A stretch of 59,064 nucleotides of DNA from Herpomyces periplanetae (lineage: Eukaryota; Ascomycota; Laboulbeniomycetes; Herpomycetales; Herpomycetaceae): the NCBI GenBank assembly GCA_009733715.1, contig WMKJ01000082.1:1-59064 (forward strand), written 5' to 3'. This document shows positions 1 to 10,169 of this stretch, one piece after another. Position 1 is the stretch's first letter; every line of letters starts with the position of its first letter. The translations under genes and the position numbers were made by a program. Below the pieces are notes generated by a model. The model saw only the letters and a program-made list of their open reading frames with translations. It had not been told where the DNA came from and did not search any database.

Positions 1-77
1 AGGTATTCGTTATATTGTGCTAGAAAGGGTTAGTAGAGAATGATGGTTAATTTACGTTAATACTTGTGTACGTACAC
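1..77. repeat. Left copy of an exact 77-bp inverted repeat
   Basis: Bases 1-77 are the perfect reverse complement of 2951-3027, with no mismatch over 77 positions. Identity stops sharply after base 77, and the other boundary coincides with the window edge, so the repeat may extend further out. The last seven codons and stop of the SET-domain gene lie inside this copy. It could be a terminal inverted repeat or inversion breakpoint, or a de Bruijn assembly overlap, since 77 is a common k-mer setting. Confidence 0.95.
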
Positions 78-1190
78 TTTAAATGCTCGCTTTACATTGC
101 TCCCCAAAATTATCCCCTTCACTCGACCCTCATCTGTCATCCCTCCTCGTGTAAATTCCTTCCAAATCCTCCTATTGTCTCCACAATTAGCCAGTAATGC
201 TACCATACTACGATGACACAAGCATACCATACGTTCACTTTGATCATCGCTAAATAATAATGCATAATTATTCAAATATCCTTCCCTTTGTAACAATGAT
301 ACAGCTTCCACACTCAACAATGGAATAATAATGTCGTCAATCCCCGTAAAATCCCCCCTTAAATAAGGTATCATAAACCCATACTCCGCCAACAAAGCAT
401 CATTATTATGTGCCCCGTACGAAACAAATATCTGTTCTCCCAATTTAAAATCCCGACTTGCCACTATCGAATATCCGTCTTCCTTTGCTTGTGCAGGTTC
501 TGCTGATGGATCATGATTAACAAAATCAATAAATGGACACAGTGCAAGCCGATTATTCCCGTAAACCTTTCTACACTTTCCGCCATCCCCTCCTCTTCTC
601 TTATCGTATTCAATCACATCGTTCCAGTATAATGCCCGAGAATTAACGATAAAGTAATAATACACAAAATTCCGTCGCAACGCCCGTCCCCTTATAACAT
701 TGCTTAACGCTGTTAAATCTTTCCTCAGTTGTCCTCCTTGATCCCTGACCAAACGCCCCAATGATTCCGGAAACCGTTTGTGAAAGTTTTCCGGCCAAAA
801 ATATGGAAAACTTCGTCGTACACTGTCCCAACAAGGCCATGTTTGCCGCCATAATTCAACCAATTTCGACTCGGCCTTTACACCTTCACCACTACCCTCC
901 CCCCGTAAGCTTAACGTCAAGTATGCTGCAATCTGCCCTTGACCGCTACACGACGGTAATTTCATCCTGCGCACTCGCCCCGAATTAGGCGTCAAGAACA
1001 GTCTCTTCGGTATAAATACCACCTCTTCATTTTTACGCACTTCTCGCGTACAATGTAATCCTATACCTTGTTTCGGTGTCCACGCTGCTTCAACCCCTCG
1101 TATCATACCCCCCCATTCACGTACTGTCTGCATAAATTCTTTCCTAACTTTATTCGAGCTATTTTCCACCCTGCTTTTGTCCCAATCCAT
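57..1190 (-). CDS. SET-domain protein lysine methyltransferase (RuBisCO-LSMT/SETD3-SETD6-like)
   Basis: A single-exon 377-residue protein starts at the ATG at 1190. Residues about 45-265 look like a split SET domain of the LSMT class: an N-terminal GIGLHC segment, a central insert, then a C-terminal part with the PFIDFVNHDPSA motif (NH dipeptide that helps bind S-adenosylmethionine) and GEQIFVSYG (catalytic-site Tyr and the pseudo-knot segment). The remaining ~110 residues fit a short substrate-binding domain. Proteins of this class methylate lysines of ribosomal or other cytosolic proteins; the substrate here cannot be read. The 3' end, including the stop, lies within the 77-bp inverted repeat at the window edge, so the downstream context is uncertain. 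The length is somewhat short for the family (often 400-500), but no break is visible. Confidence 0.8.
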   Translation of the reverse strand: MDWDKSRVENSSNKVRKEFMQTVREWGGMIRGVEAAWTPKQGIGLHCTREVRKNEEVVFIPKRLFLTPNSGRVRRMKLPSCSGQGQIAAYLTLSLRGEGSGEGVKAESKLVELWRQTWPCWDSVRRSFPYFWPENFHKRFPESLGRLVRDQGGQLRKDLTALSNVIRGRALRRNFVYYYFIVNSRALYWNDVIEYDKRRGGDGGKCRKVYGNNRLALCPFIDFVNHDPSAEPAQAKEDGYSIVASRDFKLGEQIFVSYGAHNNDALLAEYGFMIPYLRGDFTGIDDIIIPLLSVEAVSLLQREGYLNNYALLFSDDQSERMVCLCHRSMVALLANCGDNRRIWKEFTRGGMTDEGRVKGIILGSNVKRAFKVYVHKY

Positions 1191-2950
1191 TCTTTGTTTG
1201 CGTTACCCTAATATATCAAGTACTCTTATTACCTTCTAAACTTCGTTTCACCCCACGTAAACTTGTATACTTTTACCACATACTGCCAAATATCCCGCCC
1301 GTCCGTGAGCTTCTGATATCCAATCCTTCCAAATTTTTCAACCTGTAAAATAATGCTCGCAAAATAACGTCTAAACTTACTATTATCTTTTCCAGTTTGT
1401 ATGCTTATCTCAAATTTATCCACCCAGATTAACCTAACCGCTAAATTAGCTCATGTTAACAAATGTACTGCACTGCACAGCACAGCTATGCCAACCGTAC
1501 CTGTATTTCCCTGTATCCTTGTCTAGTCCCAACCTCAACCGCATAACCCATACTTTGCCCACACAACCTAAACCTTGACACACGTCAGTTGATTTCCCTC
1601 TTTACAACACTGTCCCGTAAAAATATTAAAAATGTTCATTTTACGTATAAATTAACTTTCCCATCATCCCTCGTATTCATCTACCAATTTACAAAGTCTT
1701 ACTCTTTACTTACCCATTTTCCCCCATTAGCGTACCTTTCACTCTACTACCTGTATAAAATGTATACGCAGAATATCTCGTTGTAAATTAAGTAAATAAT
1801 CATGTGTCAATTCTTAGGCTACACGAACCCTACAATTGGATCAAGGTGGGCTGTTTATCCGCACAACATCAATTTACCATTTACACTTAAAAAGGTGTAA
1901 TAAAAGCTTCCCATGACCCGTGAATCCAAATCAAAATTATCCCATGGGCTAGTACTCCGTCCCAAAATCATCTATACGATAATATGCGTGTCTAGTTCAG
2001 GAGTAACATGTAACAATTAACTAGGGCTTAAATGTAGACAAGTGGCTAAGTTAACATAACCCAAGCTCAACAAGTGCATGTTTAACCTGCCAAATCATGT
2101 GTTTGTCAACGTAACGGAATTTACGTTGGTACGATAAACTTTTACAAATTTCTACCGCAAAAAACACATAAATTTTAATGGTAACATAATAATAAGCTTC
2201 AACCAGGAGTCACATGCCACCATAGTATTCTACATGATAATTACCAAAAGATTTAAACACTCCAATGAACCATGTCTGTCTAATCCTAAGCAAAAGAGAA
2301 AACCGCCTGCATACCCATCATGTAAAACCTGCACCTATACCATTCAATCCATCCATATTCCATACTAGATTGGCCACATGCACAACCCCAAAAAACTCTC
2401 ATCTTCAAACTTTTCCAAATTAGGAAATGGACACAGTCCCAAAGCAGCAGTCACGCTATCATTCACACTCAGCCCTATCCAGGGATGTCTATTGTAACAT
2501 CGGGCAAGCCACAGCTAGTCCAGACGAGACGACGGAACACACTAGACGGCCAAGCCTAATGCAAGTGCTACTGTTAATGTCAATGCAAATGCTAATAATA
2601 ATGCAGTAGGACCTTAGGTAGTTTTCTCAAGTTATTGCGCAATCTTGCTCCACGTGGCAAGGCACACTATGTAGTCAGTCCCACGTATCCTGCGTATGCA
2701 CAAAATTTTGGTCAGATTGTATGCGTGTGCCAGAGTTCATACAACTTAGTGCCCCGTACACTAAGGCGCTTGCTTTTGGGATATTGGAAGGGAGCTGAGA
2801 TCTTAAGAAACAAAATGGCTCACTAGCCTTATCAACCGTATAAAATCTCAATCACCCCCTCTATCAATTCATATGTCCATAGATTATCACTGTCTAAGAA
2901 ATTTACATCTCTGCATCTAAACGTTACTCAAGCTAAGCTTACTCTTCTGC
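1191..2950. other. Gene-free stretch between the SET gene and the right inverted-repeat copy
   Basis: About 1.76 kb holds only short random open frames (the longest about 65 codons) with no recognisable product and no splice-linked coding series on either strand. A CACGTG site lies at 2651-2656. I see no tRNA, repeat array or transposase remnant. Confidence 0.6.
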
Positions 2951-3027
2951 GTGTACGTACACAAGTATTAACGTAAATTAACCATCATTCTCTACTAACC
3001 CTTTCTAGCACAATATAACGAATACCT
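2951..3027. repeat. Right copy of the exact 77-bp inverted repeat
   Basis: Perfect reverse complement of 1-77. Read on the plus strand, it starts with the same six codons and stop (VYVHKY, stop) that end the SET gene. It ends 112 bp before the ATG of the cyclotransferase-like gene, so it sits in that gene's promoter. The flanking bases on both sides differ from those of the left copy. Confidence 0.95.
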
Positions 3028-3139
3028 ACCACACTTATTTCGATCAGTTAACTTCTCACACCCTCCCACGCCTAAGCTTCCCATCAAGTTATCCAGAGTA
3101 GTGGCATGGTGAACAAGGAATAATATTAATACCGTACAA

Positions 3140-3691
3140 ATGCTTCGTTCTCTCATTATAGCTCTAATTGCCTTGGCAGTGGGCATCCAATGCGACAGAT
3201 TAACATTTGGCTACGGAAGTAACATGTGGAAATACCAAATGTCATTGAGATGCGCCGAATCCAAGCTGGTCGGCATAGGTCGATTAAACGGCTATGTCTG
3301 GCTTCTCAACGCTTATGGTCACGCCAATATTGTAAGAGAAACAAACCCAACTCCGGATACTCAAAATTACGTTTACGGAATGATTTACTCGGTTACCGAA
3401 GATGACGAGCATAAATTGGATCGCAATGAACGCGTTCCTTACGAGTATGACAAGAAAGATGTAATTGCTGAATTCTGGCCCATCAACGAAAATGGTGTAG
3501 CAAACGTCAGTACTCCGGCGCAATCCGCTCAAGTTTACATTTATTCAAAAGATCCGAATGATCATATAAGTGAAGCTCCAACCGAGTACGTCAATCGAAT
3601 GAACATCGCTATGTTTGATGCCATAAAAACCGGAATTCCCAAGACTTATTTTGACAAAGTCGTACGAAAATACATTCCCCGTGAAAACTAA
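3140..3691 (+). CDS. Gamma-glutamylcyclotransferase-like protein with an N-terminal signal peptide
   Basis: A single-exon 183-residue protein. After a hydrophobic leader (residues 2-18, ending in Cys) comes the GGCT-family signature FGYGSNM, then VYGMIYSV, the LDRNE segment containing the expected catalytic Glu (EGV in many relatives, here ERV), and the C-terminal GIPKTYFDKVVRKYIP block. The family releases 5-oxoproline from gamma-glutamyl dipeptides in glutathione turnover or cleaves related gamma-glutamyl amines; most members are cytosolic and start directly before the YGSN motif. The leader here (LRSLIIALIALAVGIQC) looks like a cleavable signal peptide, so an exported or ER/vacuolar enzyme is inferred. 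It converges with the unrecognised membrane-protein gene downstream. Confidence 0.8.
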   Translation: MLRSLIIALIALAVGIQCDRLTFGYGSNMWKYQMSLRCAESKLVGIGRLNGYVWLLNAYGHANIVRETNPTPDTQNYVYGMIYSVTEDDEHKLDRNERVPYEYDKKDVIAEFWPINENGVANVSTPAQSAQVYIYSKDPNDHISEAPTEYVNRMNIAMFDAIKTGIPKTYFDKVVRKYIPREN

Positions 3692-3835
3692 GACAATAAT
3701 GATTGACGCACAATCATTCATAAACTCCCTTGACTTTACACTGTCACATTCCTGCTGTATACCATTCCATCCCCTTAACTAAATACTCACAAGTGTAAAT
3801 ACGCTCACTTCAATTCAACGTTTAACACCCAATAT

Positions 3836-5540
3836 TCATTCCGAATATTCATACTTCACTTTTTGCATGGTTACTCGGAAATTAACTTCCCCCCTCCGTA
3901 TAAATATTCCCCCACCCTCCGTATCCTCCCGCTTATCACCATCCACAATACGCCACAGTCCCAAAAACGTAGCCACAAACATGCACGTGATCTTCTGGCA
4001 CGCAAAACTGGCCGCTCCAATCCCCAAAAACACGTGATTCCACGGTGTTTTGGTTGCCTGACCGGGGAATTCGGAAATATTTGATGATACAATGCTGAAG
4101 CGTTGGGGATTCCATTGTGTATCACAATCGTTGCTAAATGGAAGTGTACGCGTTGCCACAATTAATCGTGTATTCTTGGCTACTGTAAACTTTTTATTCG
4201 CAGAAGTATCAAGTGTGCAGTTTTCCTTGGCCAGGAGTATACCCCAACTTTGGCTACATAAACGAATGGTTTCCATGTAACTTTTAACCAGTAATGTACA
4301 CTCATCAATCTTGTTCATATCAATTCGATAAACAGGTGGTTGTTCAAACATCATAAAAGGTGGGGGTTGAGTTACTCTGATGCATTGACTCGTGGATTGT
4401 CTAAGGCTTTCCGTAAATTCTTTACTCTGGTGCGCGTGTACTAAAGTCCAGAATATTGTATTTGTTAAACATGTTATAATAGTCCAGATTAACAGAATTG
4501 ATTCAATGGCTGCAATTTCTGTTGCTTTTTTGGGGGAGGGTACTATACTAAAAATTAATTTATGTATGGAAAATACAAGGCATGATGCATCTTCGAAGCC
4601 TTGACCATTGTATGATGCAAAATCGTTTTCATGCTGAATATACTCTCTCATTTCACTATGATACTGTTTTAGAGCGGCTAGACTCCGAAAACTCATCAAG
4701 GTTACGGGTTTTAGTAGCCAGTGTACATCGAACCATGGTCCACCTTGACTCAGAAGAATATTTATAGGGTTTAACTCTATCAAATCTTTGTGGAGATCGA
4801 TGAAAAATTCATCACTAAGTGAACTACCAAATATTGCCGGGAGAACCGTATGTAGCAAGAAATTTTGTATTAGCCTACTGTTAACCGCCCGTTCAATGTT
4901 AGTCAAAATTCCCCGGATATACCATAATGATCATAAATAGTACACGGAACAAACGAACTATAAATTAACATCGACTCTATCGTATACACTTTCAGCTGCC
5001 AAGTGATTTTTCACATCAGATACCCGCTCCCATGGCATTTGATCAATTAAACTTTGATTAAACGTAAGAAGGTTATGAAAATTTTGACAAAAGTTATCTC
5101 TCACTTTACCCAACAGTGCAGAGCACTCCGTCGTTTCTCCACTCAACAGTTCATGAAGTGATCCAATCTTTTGTGATAGCAAAAGTGAATCATGAGGGTT
5201 CATACACGTATCAATGCGTAAAGTGCTCGCCAGCAGCTCAAAGTATGCCGTGCTATGATCAAAAATACGCTCGTTAAAAACATGGGAATCACGATCAATT
5301 TTTTTCACCTTCAAATAAACATAATTTTTTCCCAGCAAATTAACCCGTCCCCATCCATCATACTCATCATAATCTTGTAAATCTAAAAATTGTAGCCGAT
5401 TGGAATAAACTCGAAAAAAATTTTTAAACATAATTCCCAATCTTTGGAAATTACAGTGATAATCCAAAAGTTTTTGTAAACCCCACAATAAAACAGTTAC
5501 TATCACTAATCCGTAAACCATAGATCTGTCCATATCACAC
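3836..5540 (-). CDS. Unrecognised membrane protein, two coding blocks joined by an intron
   Basis: I do not recognise this gene. One open block ends at 4958 and a second runs from about 4880 to 3836. The second lacks an ATG at its 5' edge but is preceded by TTGACTAAC...TTAACAG, a good branch site plus acceptor, so one spliced gene of about 530 residues is inferred. The exact donor near 4960-5040 is not resolved. A donor at about 5616 and an acceptor near 5540 suggest an intron upstream of the likely start, MVYGLVIVTVLLWGLQ, which is a signal peptide or anchor. The middle is soluble with conserved-looking Cys residues. Two further hydrophobic segments lie at IESILLIWTIITCLTN and VFLGIGAASFACQKITCMF, and a basic tail follows. 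The topology (leader, lumenal domain, C-terminal membrane helices) loosely recalls nuclear-membrane fusion proteins such as Kar5, but I see no sequence match. Confidence 0.45.
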
Positions 5541-5736
5541 ATTAACGTGCAAATTTGTACATGAAACTTCCAATTCTTCCAGTACCCAACTACCAACAAA
5601 TTTATACATCTTACCTGTCCCTCTGAAATTCCTCCGTCCGTAGGGCTGAGATTATCTAATACTGGTTGATAAGCATCGACTGTATTTTACTATCATAGCA
5701 TGACTTGCGAATGAGGACGACGTGAAAAAGGGTTAA

Positions 5737-6650
5737 ATGGCGGTTACCGAGAGGATAGTTTTTGTTAGTGGAAATCGAAATAAGTTGGAAGAAATTCAGG
5801 GCATCTTGGGGAACGATTATCACGTTGAAAATGTTCAGTTTGATCTACCCGAATTACAAGGGTCACTGGAGGAAATTTGTAGGGAAAAATGCCGATTAGC
5901 AGCATGTAAGGTAAGTTGACAGAGTAACGTATGAAATATTTTTATCGGGAAGATTTTAAAAGTCATTTACCCAGTAGATATAATTCTAATATATAATATC
6001 AATTGACAAATAGGCAAATTGCCCTGTGCTAGTCGAAGATACAAGTTTAGTATTCAACGCATGGGGAGAACTCCCCGGACCTTATGTGTACGTTATTATT
6101 AAAGAGAAACTCCGCTTATTGAAATTCACGGAGTGCCAGAAGGCGTATAAACGTATCCGCTAACGTGCTAAATTAAAGTAAATGGTTTCTTAAATGGGTT
6201 GGAGTAGAAAACTTTGATCGATTATTAGCAGGCTTCGAGGATAAATCGGCAAAGGCAATCTGTACTATGGCATATTGTACAGGACCTGACAGCCTGCCAA
6301 TAATTTTCCAAGGAATCACCCAAGTAATTAATACTTTTATTTTCCACGTACCCTACATACAAATATTAACTCTTATTAATCTAGGGTCGAATAGTCCCTT
6401 GCCGAGGACCTAAAACATTCGGTAAGTGTAAAGTATAGTTACAGTCAACAAATAATAATTTCCTTTGGTGCTAATTACAGTATACGTACGTATATATTGA
6501 ATAGGTTGGGATTCCGTATTCGAGTATGCTGGGCAAACGTACGCTGAAATGAATCGGGAGGCCAAAAATCAGATATCCCACCGACGAAAAGCCCTCGACA
6601 ACTTGCAAACATGGCTTCGTGAACAACGCAATACCCAAATCATCAATTAA
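5737..6650 (+). CDS. HAM1: Inosine triphosphate pyrophosphatase (HAM1 family)
   Basis: Five exons give 191 residues in frame: 5737-5910, 6014-6087, 6179-6323, 6385-6421 and 6505-6650. The enzyme hydrolyses ITP, dITP and XTP to the monophosphates, keeping deaminated purines out of nucleic acids. Seen in the sequence: the [10 protein letters not shown] motif at the N terminus (TGNxxK in the family), [24 protein letters not shown] after the first intron, and [25 protein letters not shown] near the end. The length matches the family. The fourth exon is only 37 nt, and all donors are GTAAGT, GTACGT or GTAATT. The gene is divergent from the membrane-protein gene, with only a short shared promoter. 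Confidence 0.93.
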
Positions 6651-6693
6651 CAATTCTCCCAATCATACTTGCGTGCATACGGCAACCAGATGG

Positions 6694-7245
6694 CTAGATC
6701 ATGTGATGAAGATTATTTTGTTTCCAGGTTTCAATCCAAAGTTTGCTACGTTCAATGTTACTTTGTAGATCATGTTCACTCTCACTTGGTAGGTTAACGA
6801 CAATTTCCGAGACAAAATTATCATGAGCTTCTTCGAGAATTACACGCATGATTTCAGTGTCAATGTTTTCCTCGATTTTTCGCCTAGAGTATCCTCTTGC
6901 TACTAATCTATCGTATAAAAGTGTATTATTACACTGTAAAACAATGACTAAATCAATCCATCGTTCGGGAAAAATATCACAAGAATGCCATTCGAAAATG
7001 ATTCCTCCTTTGTGACTTTTGCTTTCACTGAAAAATTTTTCCTCGAGCAAATCGATAAGCTTATCATCATCTATAAGCCAGGTTTGTAAACCATCATCCC
7101 AACTTTCCAGGCAATTATTTTGTTTAGCAAATTCGTTAATGCTGATGAGCCGAAATCCCGTTTCACTTGATAGAGCTTCGGCAAGCCGAGATTTTCCCAC
7201 TCCCGGTGTGCCGCAAACTATTATATTGGGAAGTAACCTTTTCAT
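6694..7245 (-). CDS. FAP7: Adenylate kinase isoenzyme 6 / FAP7 ribosome-assembly NTPase
   Basis: A single-exon 183-residue protein. The first in-frame ATG is at 7245; the open frame extends ten codons further, but only from a GTG. The P-loop GTPGVGKS lies near residues 10-17. It is followed by the AK6-type NMP region (LISINEFAKQNN), the EWHSCDIFPERWIDLVIVLQ block with the histidine-aromatic motif seen in FAP7/hCINAP, and RGYSRRKIEENIDTE, the LID arginine segment. Proteins of this family are nuclear/cytoplasmic adenylate kinase-ATPases needed for late 18S rRNA processing with Rps14. It converges with HAM1, with about 40 bp between the two stops, and is divergent from HSP60. Confidence 0.92.
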   Translation of the reverse strand: MKRLLPNIIVCGTPGVGKSRLAEALSSETGFRLISINEFAKQNNCLESWDDGLQTWLIDDDKLIDLLEEKFFSESKSHKGGIIFEWHSCDIFPERWIDLVIVLQCNNTLLYDRLVARGYSRRKIEENIDTEIMRVILEEAHDNFVSEIVVNLPSESEHDLQSNIERSKLWIETWKQNNLHHMI

Positions 7246-7585
7246 TTTATCAATTAACCGATAATTTTTAAACACTCTATATATCTCGATCCCGTCCCTT
7301 GATCAACTTTACTCCGCGCCCCCGTGCCCCGAATTCCCTTGCCAGTGTGGCCTCATGCCCACCAACCCGTTTATATTCCCACCCGGATTCTTCTTGGCAT
7401 TCTCATATTTCGTCTCATCGGAACATTGATTTTCCCACACTCGGTATACGGGTTTATCCGAAGCGTAAATGGTCTGGAAAGTTCTGCTTACATGACGCGA
7501 AATTATTTAAGGGTCGAAGGGTCGTGGAAAGGGAAATTTTCCCGGGAGACTTTCATCAATTATTTTACTCGTGCTGTCGAATTGA

Positions 7586-7593
7586 TTCTCGAA
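7586..7593 (+). promoter_or_regulatory. Heat-shock-element-like TTCnnGAA upstream of HSP60
   Basis: The sequence ATTCTCGAATG contains the inverted nTTCnnGAAn unit about 225 bp upstream of the HSP60 ATG. Another GAA triplet occurs eight bases further on, and a GGGAAATTTTCCC palindrome lies near 7531-7543. HSF sites normally comprise three or more units, so this is suggestive only. Confidence 0.25.
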
Positions 7594-7816
7594 TGTTTTG
7601 AATGCGATTGAGTTAATTTAGATTTACGCGTCAAGAGTATTTTATTTGAAGGGAGGAGTTTTTTTTTTTTCCAATTATTCATTACGGAAGTTTAACTGAT
7701 AGCGCAGTACTAAAGGTGTGTACGCGTGTAATACCGCGTTGGAAATTTTGGAGGTGACATAGTTACTGTACAAGTTATCTTGTGAAGGAAGCTTTCTGGC
7801 CTACTTAACGGTTAAA

Positions 7817-9559
7817 ATGCAAAGGTTTTTAGCTTGTCCTACCCGAGGAAATATTACTTCGGCACTTCGAAGTACACGGATATCGGGGCGTGTAGAGCAA
7901 TTGCGTTTCGCCCACAAGGAACTTAAGTTTGGTGTTGAAGGTCGTGCCGCTTTGCTCAATGGGGTTGATACATTAGCACGCGCCGTTGCCACGACGTTAG
8001 GACCAAAGGGGCGTAATGTACTTATTGAATCAAGTTATGGCCCGCCAAAAATTACCAAAGATGGTGTTACCGTGGCCAAGGCTATAACGCTCAAGGATAA
8101 ATTTGAAAATTTGGGTTCGCGTTTACTACAAGAAGTTGCCTCAAAGACAAATGAAGCTGCTGGCGATGGAACAACCACAGCTACTGTACTCGCCCAAGCC
8201 ATATTTTCTGAAACTGTGAAAAATGTCGCGTCAGGTTGTAACCCAATGGATTTACGACGTGGTACACAGGCTGCTGTTGATACGGTGGTAGAGTACCTTC
8301 GTAAGCATAAACGAGATATTACAACTAGTGAAGAAATCAGTCAAGTTGCGACTATTTCGGCGAACGGTGACGTGCAAATTGGAAAGTTACTCGCTAATGC
8401 CATGGAAAAAGTTGGTAAGGAAGGCGTCATTACAGTCAAAGAAGGTAAAACTATCGAAGATGAACTAGAGGTTACCGAAGGTATGAAGTTCGATCGAGGT
8501 TTCATTTCACCTTATTTTATTACCGATGCAAAATCTCAAAAAATTGAATTTGAAAAACCCCTCATCTTACTTTCGGAGCGAAAAATTTCAGCGGTTCAGG
8601 ATATCATTCCAGCATTAGAAGTGTCTCAATCTACCCGTCGACCTCTTTTAATCATTGCTGAGGATGTTGATGGAGAAGCCTTGGCAGTTTGTATACTGAA
8701 CAAATTACGAGGTCAACTTCAAGTTGCAGCGGTTAAGGCACCTGGATTTGGTGATAATCGAAAGTCCATACTTGGTGATATTGCCGTGTTAACCAATGCT
8801 ACGGTTTTTTCGGATGATCTTGATATCAAATTGGAAAAAGCTACACTTGATAAACTAGGATCCACCCAATCTGTTATGATAACCAAGGAAGATACAGTTA
8901 TTCTGAATGGGGATGGAAGTAAAGAGGCTACGGCACAACGTTGTGATCAAATACGCTCGTTGATAACAGATGCTAATACTAGTGAATACGAGCGGGAAAA
9001 ATTACAAGAACGTTTAGCTAAACTTTCCGGTGGTGTCGCAGTTATTAAGGTTGGAGGAAGTTCCGAAGTTGAAGTGGGCGAAAAGAAGGACCGGATTGTC
9101 GACGCGCTAAACGCAACTCGTGCGGCTGTTGAAGAGGGTATACTTCCTGGTGGTGGAACAGGCTTACTTAAAGCAGCGGCTAATGCATTGAATGATGTGA
9201 AAACGGCCAATTTTGATCAGCAATTGGGCGTTAATATTGTTAAACGTGCAATCATGAAACCTGCCCGTTTAATTGTTGATAATGCTGGTGATGAAGGAAG
9301 CGTAGTTGTGGGCAAGTTAATGCATGAACACAGTAAAAATTTCGATATGGGTTATGATAGTGCACGAGGGGAGTATGTGGATATGATATCAGCCGGTATA
9401 CTTGATCCGTTCAAAGTAGTTCGTACAGCATTAGTTGATGCGAGTGGTGTTGCCTCATTGTTAGGTACGACAGAAGTTGCGATAGTTGAAGTACCTGAAG
9501 AGAAACCTACACCACCACCTGGAGGTATGGGAGGTGGGATGGGTGGGGGGATGTTTTAA
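7817..9559 (+). CDS. HSP60: Mitochondrial chaperonin HSP60
   Basis: An intronless 580-residue group I chaperonin subunit. Residues 1-30 form an Arg/Ser-rich presequence ([12 protein letters not shown]...) with no acidic residues in its first half. The mature protein then shows [11 protein letters not shown], the ATP-site [12 protein letters not shown], the apical-domain segment [22 protein letters not shown], the [11 protein letters not shown] motif and a Gly-Gly-Met-rich tail. It assembles as a heptameric double ring in the matrix and folds imported proteins with HSP10. The absence of introns, in a window where most genes have them, is common for heat-inducible genes. The shared 570-bp upstream region with FAP7 has a weak heat-shock-like element. 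Confidence 0.98.
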   Translation: MQRFLACPTRGNITSALRSTRISGRVEQLRFAHKELKFGVEGRAALLNGVDTLARAVATTLGPKGRNVLIESSYGPPKITKDGVTVAKAITLKDKFENLGSRLLQEVASKTNEAAGDGTTTATVLAQAIFSETVKNVASGCNPMDLRRGTQAAVDTVVEYLRKHKRDITTSEEISQVATISANGDVQIGKLLANAMEKVGKEGVITVKEGKTIEDELEVTEGMKFDRGFISPYFITDAKSQKIEFEKPLILLSERKISAVQDIIPALEVSQSTRRPLLIIAEDVDGEALAVCILNKLRGQLQVAAVKAPGFGDNRKSILGDIAVLTNATVFSDDLDIKLEKATLDKLGSTQSVMITKEDTVILNGDGSKEATAQRCDQIRSLITDANTSEYEREKLQERLAKLSGGVAVIKVGGSSEVEVGEKKDRIVDALNATRAAVEEGILPGGGTGLLKAAANALNDVKTANFDQQLGVNIVKRAIMKPARLIVDNAGDEGSVVVGKLMHEHSKNFDMGYDSARGEYVDMISAGILDPFKVVRTALVDASGVASLLGTTEVAIVEVPEEKPTPPPGGMGGGMGGGMF

Positions 9560-10169
9560 TCATCTTTGCTAAAGATGCATCTTTAACCCACTCATTAAAT
9601 TATGGATATATAATTGATTCCAATGAGGAACGATTATAATTTATGATTTTATCTGGCGGACACGGGGAGGGTATCTTTGATATTATCTCTCTGTATATGT
9701 AATGATATTTAATCCAGACTATACTTTGGGGTTTATTAGGTATTAATTGGCCTTATTGAGTGTAATTGAAAAGGGAGAAAGTGTACATGAACATATGACA
9801 GTAATTTAAGCCATTTATTGGGTTTTCCACGCAAATTAAACTCGTTAATGTTAAAAGTATAACTGTCAAACCAGCAAAAACGTTCCAGTCAGTCGTCCAT
9901 TTCGCGGCCTATCTTGCGTCACGTGCCATGGTGACGTCGTGATTAGTCACAGAAGGAGAAAAGTAAGTCCGGTAGCGGAGTCGGGGAAGAAAATTTCAAA
10001 ATTTTCTCGCGTCGGATTCAAGTGTGTTCTTTGAGGATATTTATTTTGCGCAGGCGTGATTAATTCGTTTAGTTTAGCCAACGAAACGAAGTAAAACGGA
10101 ACCGGGTGATTGTATTGGGTGGAATAATTCCTTAGGATTAAGTTTGGGTGGAGGGCATCATTTATCAAC
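9560..10169. other. Intergenic region: HSP60 3' flank and cofilin promoter
   Basis: There are no coding frames of note. It contains a 6-bp-arm inverted repeat CGTCAC (9917-9922) / GTGACG (9931-9936) that overlaps a CACGTG at 9920-9925 and a TGACGTCG CRE-like site, about 230-250 bp upstream of the proposed cofilin ATG. Confidence 0.5.

Noticed and set aside
1-3027. DNA transposon carrying a SET gene as cargo
   Set aside because: The terminal repeats are exact, but there is no transposase, no target-site duplication can be seen at the window edge, and the repeat length points to an assembly overlap.
7299-7611. Two overlapping plus-strand frames of about 100 codons between FAP7 and HSP60
   Set aside because: They overlap in different phases, match nothing I know, and occupy the divergent promoter.
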